DNA of 64,000 nucleotides, taken from the NCBI RefSeq assembly GCF_014205765.1, contig NZ_JACIIZ010000004.1, positions 186,001-250,000 on the forward strand. The letters run 5' to 3'. The notes below the pieces were generated by a model. It was given only the letters and a program-made list of their open reading frames with translations. It was not told where the DNA came from and ran no database searches. The DNA comes from Nitrospirillum iridis. GTDB taxonomy: Bacteria; Pseudomonadota; Alphaproteobacteria; Azospirillales; Azospirillaceae. The translations under genes and the position numbers were made by a program. Positions within the stretch are counted from its first letter, which is position 1. Each line of letters begins with the position of its first letter. Shown here piece by piece: positions 17,951-27,180 of the stretch.

Positions 17951-17984
17951 AGCGGGATGCGGTCACAGATGATCGCATCCCGCT
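17951..17984 (+). other. Intercistronic hairpin between GH18 and GH20
   Basis: AGCGGGATGCG (17951-17961) and CGCATCCCGCT (17974-17984) are perfect 11-base inverse complements with a 12-base loop. No T-run follows, so it may protect or partly attenuate the transcript rather than terminate it. Confidence 0.6.
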
Positions 17985-18010
17985 GTAAGGCATAGAGGGA
18001 GAGCGTCAGG

Positions 18011-20341
18011 GTGAAGGGACTGGGATTGCGGGCCGCGCTGGCGGCACTGGCCATGGCCTTGGGTGTGCCGTCGATGGCATCGGCGGACGACGGGGCCCCG
18101 CTGCCCATGATCCCCCTGGCGGCGGAGGTTCTTCCGGGCCAGGGCGCGTTCACCGTGTCGGCGGGGGCGGTCATCGCCGTCCCGGCAGGCGATGCCCAGG
18201 CCCGGTTCGCGGCGTCCCAACTGGCCGACATGGTGCGGCGGGTGCGGGGCCTGAACCTGGTGGTGCGGGAGGGCGGCCAGGGGGCCGCCATCACCCTGGC
18301 CATACGGCCCGACGCGCCCGTCGCCCAGGCGGAGGGTTATGCCCTGCGCGTCACCGCCCAGGGCATCCGTGTCACCGCCCGGGACGAGACAGGTTTGTTT
18401 TATGGCGCCATGACGGTGGCCCAGCTGCTGACCCCCGAGGGGGCGTCGGGGGCCGACCAGGGCCCGGCGACGGTGGCTGCCCGGGAAATCCGTGATTGGC
18501 CGCGCTTTTCCTGGCGCGGCATGATGCTGGACGTGGCCCGCCACTTCCAGCCCTTGGACAGCGTCAAGGCCCTGGTCGACCAGATGGCCGCCCATAAGCT
18601 GAACCGCCTGCACCTGCACCTGACGGACGACCAGGGCTGGCGGCTGGAGATCAAGCGCTATCCCGAGCTGACCAAGGTCGGGGCCTGGCGCACGCCGCCC
18701 ACCGCCGGCGGGCCGGCCAATCCGGACGAACGGTGTGGCGGTTTCTACACCCAGGACCAGATGCGCGATCTGGTGGCCTACGCGGCCGCCCGCCATGTGA
18801 CCGTGGTGCCGGAAATCGACATGCCCGGCCATGCCCAGGCGGTCATGGCCTCCTACCCCGCCATCGGCGTGACCGGCGAACGGCCCAAGGTGGCGGTGGA
18901 TTGGGGGGTCAACCCCTATCTCTTCAATGTCGACGAGGGCAGTTTCACTTTCATCCAAGGGGTCTTGGATGAGGTGATGGCCCTGTTCCCCTCCACCTAC
19001 ATCCATGTCGGTGGGGATGAGGCGCTGAAGGACGAATGGAAGGCCTCCCCCCGCGTTCAGGAACGCATGCGGGCATTGGGCCTCAAGGACGAGAACGCGC
19101 TGCAGACCTGGTTCATCGAACGGGTGGGCCAGTACCTGGCCGCCCATGGCCGGCGCATGATCGGTTGGGATGAAATCCTGGAGGGCGGCATCCCGCCCAC
19201 AGCCACCATCATGTCGTGGCGGGGCATCAAGGGGGCGGTGGACGCCGCCCGCATGGATCACGACGTCATCCTGTCCCCGGCCCCCACCCTGTACCTCGAT
19301 AGCCTGCAAAGCCGCCGGAATGATGAGCCGGCCGGCCGCCTGGCCATCGTCGGCCTGGCCGATATCTACGCCTATGACGCCATGCCCGCCGAACTGGACG
19401 CCACCATGGCGCGGCATGTGCTGGGCGCCCAGGCCAATGTCTGGACCGAATACATGATGACGCCGTGGCATGTGACCCACGCCGTCTATCCCCGCATCGA
19501 CGCCCTGGCGGAAGGGCTGTGGTCGCCCAAGGAACGGCGCGACTGGCACGGGTTCCTGGCGCGGCTGCCGGCCCAGCTGGCCCGCTACCGTCACCTGGGC
19601 GTGGATGCGGCGGACAGCGCCTTCGCCGTCGATTTCACGGTGGAGGGCGGCGCCAACGCGGCACTCGCCGCCGGGGCCGCCACGGTCGCCCTGTCCAATC
19701 AGGCCGGATTCGGCACCATCCGCTACACGACGGACGGCAGCGCGCCGACCGTCGCGTCCCCGCGTTATGAGGCGCCGCTGCGCCTCACGCCGCCGGCTGT
19801 CATCGACGCGGCCGTTTTCAGCGACACCGGCCAGCTGTTGGCGGCCCCCCGCCACTATGACCTGACGGCGGAGGCGTTGCGCACCCGGCAGAGCGGCGAA
19901 CTGGCCGCGTGTCCGCAGGGCGAAATGGGCTTGCGCGTGCCGCTAACACCCGACGCCACCGGGCGGTCCCCCGTGTTCAACGTCAACCTGTTCGACACCT
20001 GCTGGGTCTATCCCAAGGCCCGCCTGGATGGCGTTACCGGGATCATGGTGCGCGCCGCCCGCCTGGCGCGCAATTACGGCCTGGCGCATGACATCGTGAA
20101 GGTGCGCAGCCATCCCGCCACCACCCCGGATGGTGAACTGGTGGTGCGCATGGACGGCTGTGACGGGCCGGTGGCCGCCACCATCCCCTTGCCGCCGCCG
20201 TCCCAGGCGCCCGCCCAATTCCCCCTGACCGCGCGCCTGCCCGTCACGGTCGGTGAGCACGATTTGTGTCTGACATACACTGCGTCCATCCAGGGGCCGC
20301 TGTACGCCATCGGCAGCGTCACCCTGCGGACCGAACCATGA
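18011..20341 (+). CDS. Beta-N-acetylhexosaminidase, GH20
   Basis: A 776-residue exported enzyme that removes terminal beta-GlcNAc (or GalNAc) from glycans. A Sec signal is followed by the GH20b N-terminal domain (about 30-150), the catalytic barrel (about 155-520) and a chitobiase-type C-terminal beta domain (about 560-615, RYTTDGSAPTVASPRY), then about 150 further residues with paired Cys. The barrel has HLHLTDDQGWRLEIK, PEIDMPGHAQA and the catalytic pair in YIHVGGDEAL (Asp336-Glu337). The start is GTG at 18011 after AGGGAGAG. Its stop overlaps a possible ATG of the GH2 gene as ATGA, indicating one operon. Confidence 0.93.
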   Translation: MKGLGLRAALAALAMALGVPSMASADDGAPLPMIPLAAEVLPGQGAFTVSAGAVIAVPAGDAQARFAASQLADMVRRVRGLNLVVREGGQGAAITLAIRPDAPVAQAEGYALRVTAQGIRVTARDETGLFYGAMTVAQLLTPEGASGADQGPATVAAREIRDWPRFSWRGMMLDVARHFQPLDSVKALVDQMAAHKLNRLHLHLTDDQGWRLEIKRYPELTKVGAWRTPPTAGGPANPDERCGGFYTQDQMRDLVAYAAARHVTVVPEIDMPGHAQAVMASYPAIGVTGERPKVAVDWGVNPYLFNVDEGSFTFIQGVLDEVMALFPSTYIHVGGDEALKDEWKASPRVQERMRALGLKDENALQTWFIERVGQYLAAHGRRMIGWDEILEGGIPPTATIMSWRGIKGAVDAARMDHDVILSPAPTLYLDSLQSRRNDEPAGRLAIVGLADIYAYDAMPAELDATMARHVLGAQANVWTEYMMTPWHVTHAVYPRIDALAEGLWSPKERRDWHGFLARLPAQLARYRHLGVDAADSAFAVDFTVEGGANAALAAGAATVALSNQAGFGTIRYTTDGSAPTVASPRYEAPLRLTPPAVIDAAVFSDTGQLLAAPRHYDLTAEALRTRQSGELAACPQGEMGLRVPLTPDATGRSPVFNVNLFDTCWVYPKARLDGVTGIMVRAARLARNYGLAHDIVKVRSHPATTPDGELVVRMDGCDGPVAATIPLPPPSQAPAQFPLTARLPVTVGEHDLCLTYTASIQGPLYAIGSVTLRTEP

Positions 20342-20373
20342 CCAAGCCCACGCAGCACCAGAGGAAATCCGCG

Positions 20374-23028
20374 ATGCCACGCACCCGCCTCCCGTTCCGC
20401 CCCCTGTCCTTGGTCCTGGCCCTGGTTCTGGCGGCCCCTGGCCTGGGGCGCGCGGCGCCGGTGGTGCGGGAACTTGACCAGGGTTGGACCTTCCGTCTGG
20501 CGCCGCAGGACCCCGCCGCCAAGGCCCACGCCGCCGAGACCCAGTGGCGCGCGGCGCGCGTGCCAGGGGCGGTGCAGACCGACCTGTTGGCCCTGGGCCG
20601 CATCGCCGATCCCTTCTACCGGGATGCGGAAGCGGGTTTGCAGTGGATCGGCTTGGCGGATTGGGATTACCGCACCACCCTGACGGTGGACGAGGCGACG
20701 CTGCGCCATCAGCATGTGGACTTGATGTTCCAGGGGCTGGACACCTTTGCCGATGTCAGCCTGAACGGCGGTGCGATCCTCTCGGCCGACAATATGTTCC
20801 GCACCTGGCGCGTGCCGGTGAAGACCGCGCTGCGGCCGGGCGCGAACACCCTCACGGTGGCGTTGCACTCCCCCATCGCCAAGGTGCAGCCCTGGCTGCT
20901 GAAGCAGCCCTATGCCCTTCCCGGCGAGTTCGACAGCGCGTTTGGCGATGAGCCCGCGGGCAAGCAGACCTCCAATTACGTGCGCAAGGCCAACTACCAG
21001 TACGGCTGGGACTGGGGCCCCCGCTACGTCACGCTGGGCATTTGGCGGCCCGTGCGGCTGGAGGTCTGGGATGGGCCCCGCCTTTCGGATTTCCATATCG
21101 ACCAGCGCAAGGTCGATGCGGGCTCGGCTGTGCTGGAGGCGCAGGCGGAGATCACCGCCGACCGTAGCGGCCCTGTGCGGGTCACCGTCACCGCGGTGGC
21201 GCCCGATGGCACCACCCTGCCGGCCGTCAGCCAGGATGTGACGCTGGACGCCGGCGCCAACCATGTCGAACTGCCCATCCGGGTGGAGCATCCGCAGCTG
21301 TGGTATCCCGTGGGCTACGGCGCCCCGGATCTTTACACTTTCCACGTCGAGGTCAGCGACGGCGCCGAGGTGGTGGCGTCGGGCACCCGCCGTACCGGCC
21401 TGCGCCATGTCGAACTGCGCCGTGCGCCCGACCAGTGGGGCAAGAGTTTCGAGTTCGTGGTGAATGGCATCCCGGTTTTCGCCAAGGGCGCCAACCTCAT
21501 CCCCATGGACAGCTTCCCCAGCCGTGTGCCGCAGGAGACGGCGCGGGCCCTGCTGCAATCCGCCCGTGACGCCAACATGAACATGCTGCGCATGTGGGGC
21601 GGTGGCCATTACCAGGATGACGCCTTCTACGACCTGGCCGACGAGATGGGGGTCATGGTGTGGCAGGACTTCATGTTCGGCGGCGCCATCACCCCCTACG
21701 ACGTCGCCTTCCGCGAAAGCAGCCGGGCGGAGGCGGTGGATCAGGTCAAGCGCCTGCGCGACCACCCCAGCATCGTCCTGTGGTGCGGCAACAACGAGGT
21801 GCAGACCGGCTGGGAATCCTGGCCCGACCGCCAGCAGTTCAAGGACAGCGTCGCCCCGGCGGAGCGGGAGCGCATCGTCACCGGCATGACCGTGCTGTTC
21901 GGCGATGTGCTGCGCGGCGTGGTCGCGAAGTACGCCGGCGACGTGCCCTATGTGGCCAGCACGCCCAGCACCGACTTCGACGGCCCCGCCGACCAGATGG
22001 ACGATGGCGACAAGCATTATTGGAAGGTGTGGTCCGGTTCCGCCCCGCTGGAGGATTACCTGGACACCACGCCGCGCTTCCAATCGGAATACGGCCTGCA
22101 ATCCTTCCCGGTCATGGCCACGGTCCGGGCCTTCGCCAACGCCGACGACCTGGCCAGCCCCAATTCCCCGGTCATGCGGGCGCATCAGAAGTTCGCCAAC
22201 GGCAATGGCAACGACCGCCTGCTGTTCTATATCCGCAAATATTATGGGGAGCCCAAGGACTTCGCCTCCTTCGTCTATCTCAGCCAGGTGATGCAGGCCG
22301 AGGGCATCCAGATGGCGGCGGAGCATCTGCGCGCCTCGCGGCCACACAGCATGGGGTCGCTGTACTGGCAGTTGAACGACGTGTGGCCCGGCGCCTCCTG
22401 GTCCAGCGTCGATTATTTCGGCCGGTGGAAGGCGCTGCAATTCCACGCCCGCCGCTTCTACGCGCCGCTGCTGGCGGCGGCGCAACGGCATAACGGCAAG
22501 ACCGAGGTGCATCTGGTCTCCGACCTGACGACGCCGGTGGACGCCCAGTGGCGCCTGCGGGTCATGGACATGGACGGCACCGTCCGGCAGGAGCGCGTGA
22601 CACCAATCACCCTGGCGCCGTTGGCCAGCACGGATGTCGGCACCTTCGATGACGCGGCCTTGCTGAAGGGGGCGGATCCCAAGCGCACCGTCGCCGTGGT
22701 GGAACTGCTTCAGGGTGGGCAGCCGGTGTCGCACGAGGTGGTCTACTTCGCCGACGCCGTGGATCTGGCGCTGCCCGATCCCGGCATTACGGCGGAAGTG
22801 TCGCCGTCCGCCGGCGGCTATGTCCTGACGCTGAAGGCCGGGAAGCTGGCCCGTGGCGTTTGGGTGGAGTTCGGTGAGCAGGACGCCACCCTATCCGACA
22901 ACGCCTTCGATCTGCTGCCGGGCCAGAGTGTCGTCATCGCGGTGCGCAGCGCCGCCGATATCGCCACCCTGCGGCGCACCCTGGTGGTGCGATCCCTCGC
23001 CAACGCCACCAAGGGGGGGCGGGCATGA
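20374..23028 (+). CDS. Beta-mannosidase, GH2
   Basis: An 884-residue exported exo-beta-mannosidase expected to remove the core Man-beta-1,4-GlcNAc mannose. Domains: signal (LSLVLALVLAAPGLGRA), jelly-roll sugar-binding domain (about 30-200), Ig-like domain (about 205-310), barrel (about 320-660) and C-terminal beta domains. MLRMWGGGHYQDDAFYDLAD and MVWQDFMF are typical of beta-mannosidases. The acid/base is Glu475 in WCGNNEVQTGW and the nucleophile Glu572 in FQSEYGLQSFP. I prefer the ATG at 20374, seven bases after GAGGAA and right before the signal peptide; the ATG at 20338 overlapping the GH20 stop would add twelve residues. It overlaps the GH3 start as ATGA. Confidence 0.92.
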   Translation: MPRTRLPFRPLSLVLALVLAAPGLGRAAPVVRELDQGWTFRLAPQDPAAKAHAAETQWRAARVPGAVQTDLLALGRIADPFYRDAEAGLQWIGLADWDYRTTLTVDEATLRHQHVDLMFQGLDTFADVSLNGGAILSADNMFRTWRVPVKTALRPGANTLTVALHSPIAKVQPWLLKQPYALPGEFDSAFGDEPAGKQTSNYVRKANYQYGWDWGPRYVTLGIWRPVRLEVWDGPRLSDFHIDQRKVDAGSAVLEAQAEITADRSGPVRVTVTAVAPDGTTLPAVSQDVTLDAGANHVELPIRVEHPQLWYPVGYGAPDLYTFHVEVSDGAEVVASGTRRTGLRHVELRRAPDQWGKSFEFVVNGIPVFAKGANLIPMDSFPSRVPQETARALLQSARDANMNMLRMWGGGHYQDDAFYDLADEMGVMVWQDFMFGGAITPYDVAFRESSRAEAVDQVKRLRDHPSIVLWCGNNEVQTGWESWPDRQQFKDSVAPAERERIVTGMTVLFGDVLRGVVAKYAGDVPYVASTPSTDFDGPADQMDDGDKHYWKVWSGSAPLEDYLDTTPRFQSEYGLQSFPVMATVRAFANADDLASPNSPVMRAHQKFANGNGNDRLLFYIRKYYGEPKDFASFVYLSQVMQAEGIQMAAEHLRASRPHSMGSLYWQLNDVWPGASWSSVDYFGRWKALQFHARRFYAPLLAAAQRHNGKTEVHLVSDLTTPVDAQWRLRVMDMDGTVRQERVTPITLAPLASTDVGTFDDAALLKGADPKRTVAVVELLQGGQPVSHEVVYFADAVDLALPDPGITAEVSPSAGGYVLTLKAGKLARGVWVEFGEQDATLSDNAFDLLPGQSVVIAVRSAADIATLRRTLVVRSLANATKGGRA

Positions 23029-25634
23029 TCCGTCGCCTCTCGCTGGCGGGCGTGGCGCTGCTGTCGCTGGCGCCCGCCGCCGGGGCCCAGACGGCCGACA
23101 GCGACGCCCTGGTGAGCCGCATGACCCTGGCGGAGAAGGTCGGCCAGATCCAGAGCGCGGCACCGGCCATCCCGCGCCTGGGTCTTCCCTCCTACGAATG
23201 GTGGAACGAGGGGCTGCACGGGGTCGCCCGCGCCGGATATGCCACCGTCTTTCCCCAGGCCATCGGCTTGGCCGCCACCTGGGATGCCGACGTGCTGCGC
23301 CGGGTGGGCGACACCGTCTCCACCGAGGCGCGGGCCAAGTACAACGCCGGTGGCGGGGCTAAGGCGGATCACGACCGCTACCAGGGCCTGACCATCTGGT
23401 CGCCCAACATCAACATCTTCCGCGATCCGCGGTGGGGGCGGGGGCAGGAGACCTACGGCGAGGATCCCTATCTGACGGGGCGCCTGGGCGTGGCCTTCAT
23501 CCAGGGTATCCAGGGGCCGGATCCGGCCCATCCCAAGGCCATCGCCACCGCCAAGCATTTCGTCGTCCATAGCGGGCCGGAGGCCGGACGCCACGCCTTC
23601 GATGTCGATGTGGCGCCCCATGATCTGGAGGCCACATACCTGCCGGCCTTCCGGGCGGCGGTGACGGAAGGGCAGGTGGGCTCCATCATGTGCGCCTACA
23701 ACGCGCTGCACGGGACGCCGGTCTGCGCCGATCCGGAGTTGCTGAACGGCAGGCTGCGGCGGGATTGGGGCTTCAAGGGCTATGTCGTGTCCGACTGCGA
23801 CGCGGTGGACGACATGACGCGCTTTCATCACTATCGCCCCGACAACGCCGCCTCGGCCGCCGCCGCGCTGCTGGCTGGCACCGATCTGAATTGCGGTGGT
23901 GGCGGTCGCTACGCCTATGCCGATCTGGGCGCCGCCGTCAGCCAGCGCCTGGTCACGGAAGGGGCGGTCGACCAGGCCGCCCGCCGGGTCATGGCCGCCC
24001 GCGCCCGGTTGGGCGCTTTCGCGGCCACCGATCCGTACGCCGACATCGGGACGGAGCGCATCGACGATCCCGCCGCCCGCGCCCTGGCGCTGGAGGCGGC
24101 GCGCAAGTCCATCGTGCTGTTGAAGAATCGCAACAACGCGCTGCCCTTGGCGCCCGGGGTCAACCTGGCGGTGGTGGGCCCCAACGCCGATGCGCTGGGT
24201 GTCCTGGAGGCCAACTACCACGGCACCATGGTGGAGGCCTACACGCCGCTGGCCGCCCTGCGCATGGCGCCCGGGGTGGGCACGGTCCGCTACGCCCAGG
24301 GATCGACCTTGGCCGACGGGGTGCCCGTGCTGGTGCCGGAGACCGCATTGCGGACGGGGGCCGGCAGCGGGGCGGAGCCCGGCCTGACCGGCGACTATTT
24401 CGACAACACCGATTTCAGCGGCGAGCCGCGTCTGACGCGCACCGATCGCACGGTCGATTTCGACTGGGACAAGGTGCCGCCCGTGCCAGGGATGGATGCC
24501 GGCCGTTACGCCGTGCGCTGGACCGGCCTGCTGGTGCCCCCCGGGGCGGGCGATTACACGCTGGCCGTGCGGGTGGACCGCTGCTTCGATTGCGCGGGCC
24601 ATGACGCCATTCGCCTGTACCTGGACGGCCGGCTGGTGCTGGACGATCCCGGCACCGGCAAGGATGGTGACCTGACGGTGCGCCTGCATGCCGAAGGCAC
24701 GGCCCCGCACCGCCTGCGCCTGGAACTGGTGCACAGTGGCCAGGACCAGGGCGTGCGTCTGCAGTGGCTGGCCCCGGCGGACGTGCAGCGGGTGGAAGCC
24801 GTCGCGGCGACCCGGGGCGCCGACGCCATCGTCGCCTTCGTCGGTTTGTCGCCGGACTTGGAAGGGGAGGAGCTGGGCATCGCCGTGCCGGGCTTTGATG
24901 GCGGTGACCGCACCGATATCGATTTGCCCCAGCCGCAGCGGCAATTGCTGGAGGCCCTCGCCGCGACCGGCAAGCCCCTGGTGGTGGTGCTGATGTCGGG
25001 CAGTGCCGTGGCATTGAATTGGGCGCAGGATCACGCCGACGCCATCCTCGCCGCCTGGTATCCGGGCGAGCGGGGAGGGCGCGCCATCGCCGAGACGCTG
25101 ACCGGCGCCAACAACCCATCGGGCCGCCTGCCCGTGACCTTCTACCGGTCTGTGCGCGACCTGCCGCCTTTCGTGGATTATGCCATGACCGGGCGGACGT
25201 ACCGCTATTTCCAGGGGACGCCCCTCTATCCCTTCGGCTTCGGGCTCAGCTATACCCGCTTCACCTATGACGACCTGACATTGTCCGCCGAAGCGCTGCC
25301 GGCGGGCCAGCCGCTGACGGCCACCGCCATGGTGCGCAACGTCGGCGACCGGGGCGGCGAGGAGGTGGTGCAACTGTACGTCACGCCGCCGTCGACGCCA
25401 CTGGCGCCCCGGCGCCAGCTGGTCGGGTTCCAGCGCGTGCGCCTGGAACCGGGGGAGAGCAAGCGCGTCACCTTCCAGGTGCAGCCCCGCGACATCAGCG
25501 CTGTGGATGCCGCCGGCAATCGCGCGGTGGAGGCTGGGCGCTATCGGATTTTCGTGGGCGGCGGCCAGCCGGACTTCACCGCCGGCATGGAAAAGTCCTT
25601 GGACGTCCAAGGCCGTCAGCCGCAAGCGAAGTGA
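23025..25634 (+). CDS. GH3 beta-xylosidase-like enzyme with PA14 insert
   Basis: An 869-residue exported GH3 enzyme. After a short signal (ALLSLAPAAGA) come the GH3 N-terminal barrel (about 30-310), the first part of the C-terminal domain, a PA14 domain inserted at about 450-585 (LTGDYFDNTDFSGEP, RLYLDGRLVLDD), the rest of the C-domain with the acid/base loop DLEGEELGIAVPGFDGGDR, and a fibronectin-like tail. The nucleophile is Asp257 in VVSDCDAVDDM; the SDC form and the YEWWNEGLHGVAR segment are those of xylosidase-type GH3 proteins. In Xanthomonas NixI is a GH3 that removes the beta-1,2-xylose of plant N-glycans, and this gene has the same GH125, GH92 and GH29 company. The exact substrate is inferred. 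Confidence 0.88.
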   Translation: MIRRLSLAGVALLSLAPAAGAQTADSDALVSRMTLAEKVGQIQSAAPAIPRLGLPSYEWWNEGLHGVARAGYATVFPQAIGLAATWDADVLRRVGDTVSTEARAKYNAGGGAKADHDRYQGLTIWSPNINIFRDPRWGRGQETYGEDPYLTGRLGVAFIQGIQGPDPAHPKAIATAKHFVVHSGPEAGRHAFDVDVAPHDLEATYLPAFRAAVTEGQVGSIMCAYNALHGTPVCADPELLNGRLRRDWGFKGYVVSDCDAVDDMTRFHHYRPDNAASAAAALLAGTDLNCGGGGRYAYADLGAAVSQRLVTEGAVDQAARRVMAARARLGAFAATDPYADIGTERIDDPAARALALEAARKSIVLLKNRNNALPLAPGVNLAVVGPNADALGVLEANYHGTMVEAYTPLAALRMAPGVGTVRYAQGSTLADGVPVLVPETALRTGAGSGAEPGLTGDYFDNTDFSGEPRLTRTDRTVDFDWDKVPPVPGMDAGRYAVRWTGLLVPPGAGDYTLAVRVDRCFDCAGHDAIRLYLDGRLVLDDPGTGKDGDLTVRLHAEGTAPHRLRLELVHSGQDQGVRLQWLAPADVQRVEAVAATRGADAIVAFVGLSPDLEGEELGIAVPGFDGGDRTDIDLPQPQRQLLEALAATGKPLVVVLMSGSAVALNWAQDHADAILAAWYPGERGGRAIAETLTGANNPSGRLPVTFYRSVRDLPPFVDYAMTGRTYRYFQGTPLYPFGFGLSYTRFTYDDLTLSAEALPAGQPLTATAMVRNVGDRGGEEVVQLYVTPPSTPLAPRRQLVGFQRVRLEPGESKRVTFQVQPRDISAVDAAGNRAVEAGRYRIFVGGGQPDFTAGMEKSLDVQGRQPQAK

Positions 25635-25652
25635 GGCACAAGCGAAGTGAGG
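25623..25652 (+). repeat. 16-base tandem duplication at GH3/GH125 junction
   Basis: CAAGCGAAGTGAGG occurs at 25623-25636 and again at 25639-25652, a 16-base period. The first copy contains the GH3 stop codon and the second provides the GAGG ribosome binding site of the GH125 gene. Confidence 0.85.
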
Positions 25653-25660
25653 AATGCGCC

Positions 25661-27103
25661 ATGATCAGCCGTCGTGACGCGGTATGGGGCCTGGCCGGCT
25701 GCGCGCTGGCCGGGGCCCTGCCGGCCGCGCGGGGGGCCGCGGCGCCGGCCGCCCGGCCCAGCCGCCGGCCGGCGCCGGCCCAGCGCAAGGTGTCCAGCCC
25801 GGCGGTGGAACGGGAACTGGCGAGGGTCAAGGCCGCCATCGCCGATCCGGACCTCGCCTGGTTGTTTGAGAACTGCTTCCCCAACACGCTGGACACCACG
25901 GTTGAGCTGGGGCGCCTGGACGGCAAGGCCGACAGCTTCGTCATCACCGGCGACATTGAGTGCCTGTGGCTGCGCGACAGCTCCGCCCAGGTGTGGCCCT
26001 ACCTGCCGCTGGCCAAGGGCGACGCCGTCCTGCGCCAGGTGTTCCAGGGGCTGATCCACCGCCAGGCGCGCTGCATCCTGATCGACCCCTACGCCAACGC
26101 CTTCCTGCCCGATCCCAGGGGGACCACGCCCAACAAATGGGCGGTGGGCGACCTGACGGACATGAGGCCCGGCGTGGCGGAACGGAAGTGGGAAATCGAC
26201 AGCCTGTGCTATCCCATCCGCCTCGCCCACGGCTACTGGCAGGCCACGGGCGACCTGACGCCCTTCGATGAGGAGTGGCGGGCCGCCATGCGCCTGGTGG
26301 TGGCGACCTTCCGCCAGCAGCAGCGCAAGGACGGCCCTGGCCCCTATCGCTTCCAACGCAAGGCGGAGGCGCCGACGGAGACGCTGGCGCTGGACGGCTA
26401 CGGCTTTCCCACGCGCAAGGTCGGCATGATCCACGCCATGTTCCGGCCCTCGGACGACGCCTGTCTCTACGCCTTCAACATCCCGGGCAACCTGTTCGCG
26501 GTGACCGCCCTGCGCCAGTTGGCGCCGCTGTGGCGGGCGGCGGGCGGGGACGAATCCTTGGCGCTAGACGCCTTGGCGCTGGCGACCGAGGTGGAGGCGG
26601 CGGTCCACGCGCATGGCCGCATGACCGACGCAGAGGGACAGGACATCTGGGCCTATGAGGTCGACGGCTTCGGCAATCGGCTGTTCATGGACGACGCCAA
26701 CGTTCCCAGCCTGCTGGGGCTACCCTACCTCGGCTGCTGCGCGCCCACCGATCCCCGCTATCGCCGGACGCGGGCGCGGGTGTGGAGCGCCGACAACCCC
26801 TACTTTTTCCAGGGTACGGCGGCGGAGGGGATCGGCGGCCCGCATGAGGGCCTGCGCATGATCTGGCCCATGGCCATCATCGTCCGCGCCCTGACCAGCG
26901 ACGATGACGCCGAAATCCGCCAATGCCTGGCCTGGCTGAAGGCCACGCACGCCGGCACCGGCTTCATGCACGAGGCTTTCGACCAGGATGATCCGGCGCA
27001 TTTCACCCGATCCTGGTTCGCCTGGGCCAATACCCTGTTCGGGGAACTGATGATAGACCTGCTGGCCCGCAAGCCGGCGCTGCTGCGGGCGCCACTGCCC
27101 TGA
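25661..27103 (+). CDS. Exo-alpha-1,6-mannosidase, GH125
   Basis: A 480-residue exported protein of the metal-independent alpha-mannosidase family GH125 (formerly DUF1237). An (alpha/alpha)6-type fold is indicated by helices with the signatures FVITGDIECLWLRDSSAQVWPY (Asp106 in WLRDS), KWEIDSLCYPIRLAHGYW, GMIHAMFRPSDDACLYAFNIP and FMDDANVPSLLGLPYLG. Family members remove alpha-1,6-linked mannose from N-glycan cores. The signal has a twin-arginine motif (SRRDAVWGLAG), so export of folded enzyme by Tat is likely. The ATG at 25661 follows GAGGA by eight bases; a GTG at 25631 overlapping the GH3 stop is less likely. Confidence 0.92.
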   Translation: MISRRDAVWGLAGCALAGALPAARGAAAPAARPSRRPAPAQRKVSSPAVERELARVKAAIADPDLAWLFENCFPNTLDTTVELGRLDGKADSFVITGDIECLWLRDSSAQVWPYLPLAKGDAVLRQVFQGLIHRQARCILIDPYANAFLPDPRGTTPNKWAVGDLTDMRPGVAERKWEIDSLCYPIRLAHGYWQATGDLTPFDEEWRAAMRLVVATFRQQQRKDGPGPYRFQRKAEAPTETLALDGYGFPTRKVGMIHAMFRPSDDACLYAFNIPGNLFAVTALRQLAPLWRAAGGDESLALDALALATEVEAAVHAHGRMTDAEGQDIWAYEVDGFGNRLFMDDANVPSLLGLPYLGCCAPTDPRYRRTRARVWSADNPYFFQGTAAEGIGGPHEGLRMIWPMAIIVRALTSDDDAEIRQCLAWLKATHAGTGFMHEAFDQDDPAHFTRSWFAWANTLFGELMIDLLARKPALLRAPLP

Positions 27104-27121
27104 GGGTTGTTGCCCTGAGGG

Positions 27122-27146
27122 GGGCGGGGCCTTCACCCCCGCCCTT
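27122..27146 (+). other. GC hairpin between GH125 and GH35
   Basis: GGGCGGGG (27122-27129) pairs with CCCCGCCC (27137-27144) across a seven-base loop, followed by only TT. It could be a weak terminator or a transcript-stabilising element inside the operon. Confidence 0.45.
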
Positions 27147-27180
27147 ACGCGCCCCGCGCCATTGATGAGGTGGAAATCCC

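Noticed and set aside
20074-25625. Long minus-strand open frames opposite GH2 and GH3
   Set aside because: No recognisable domain, and both overlap complete enzymes with catalytic residues on the plus strand.
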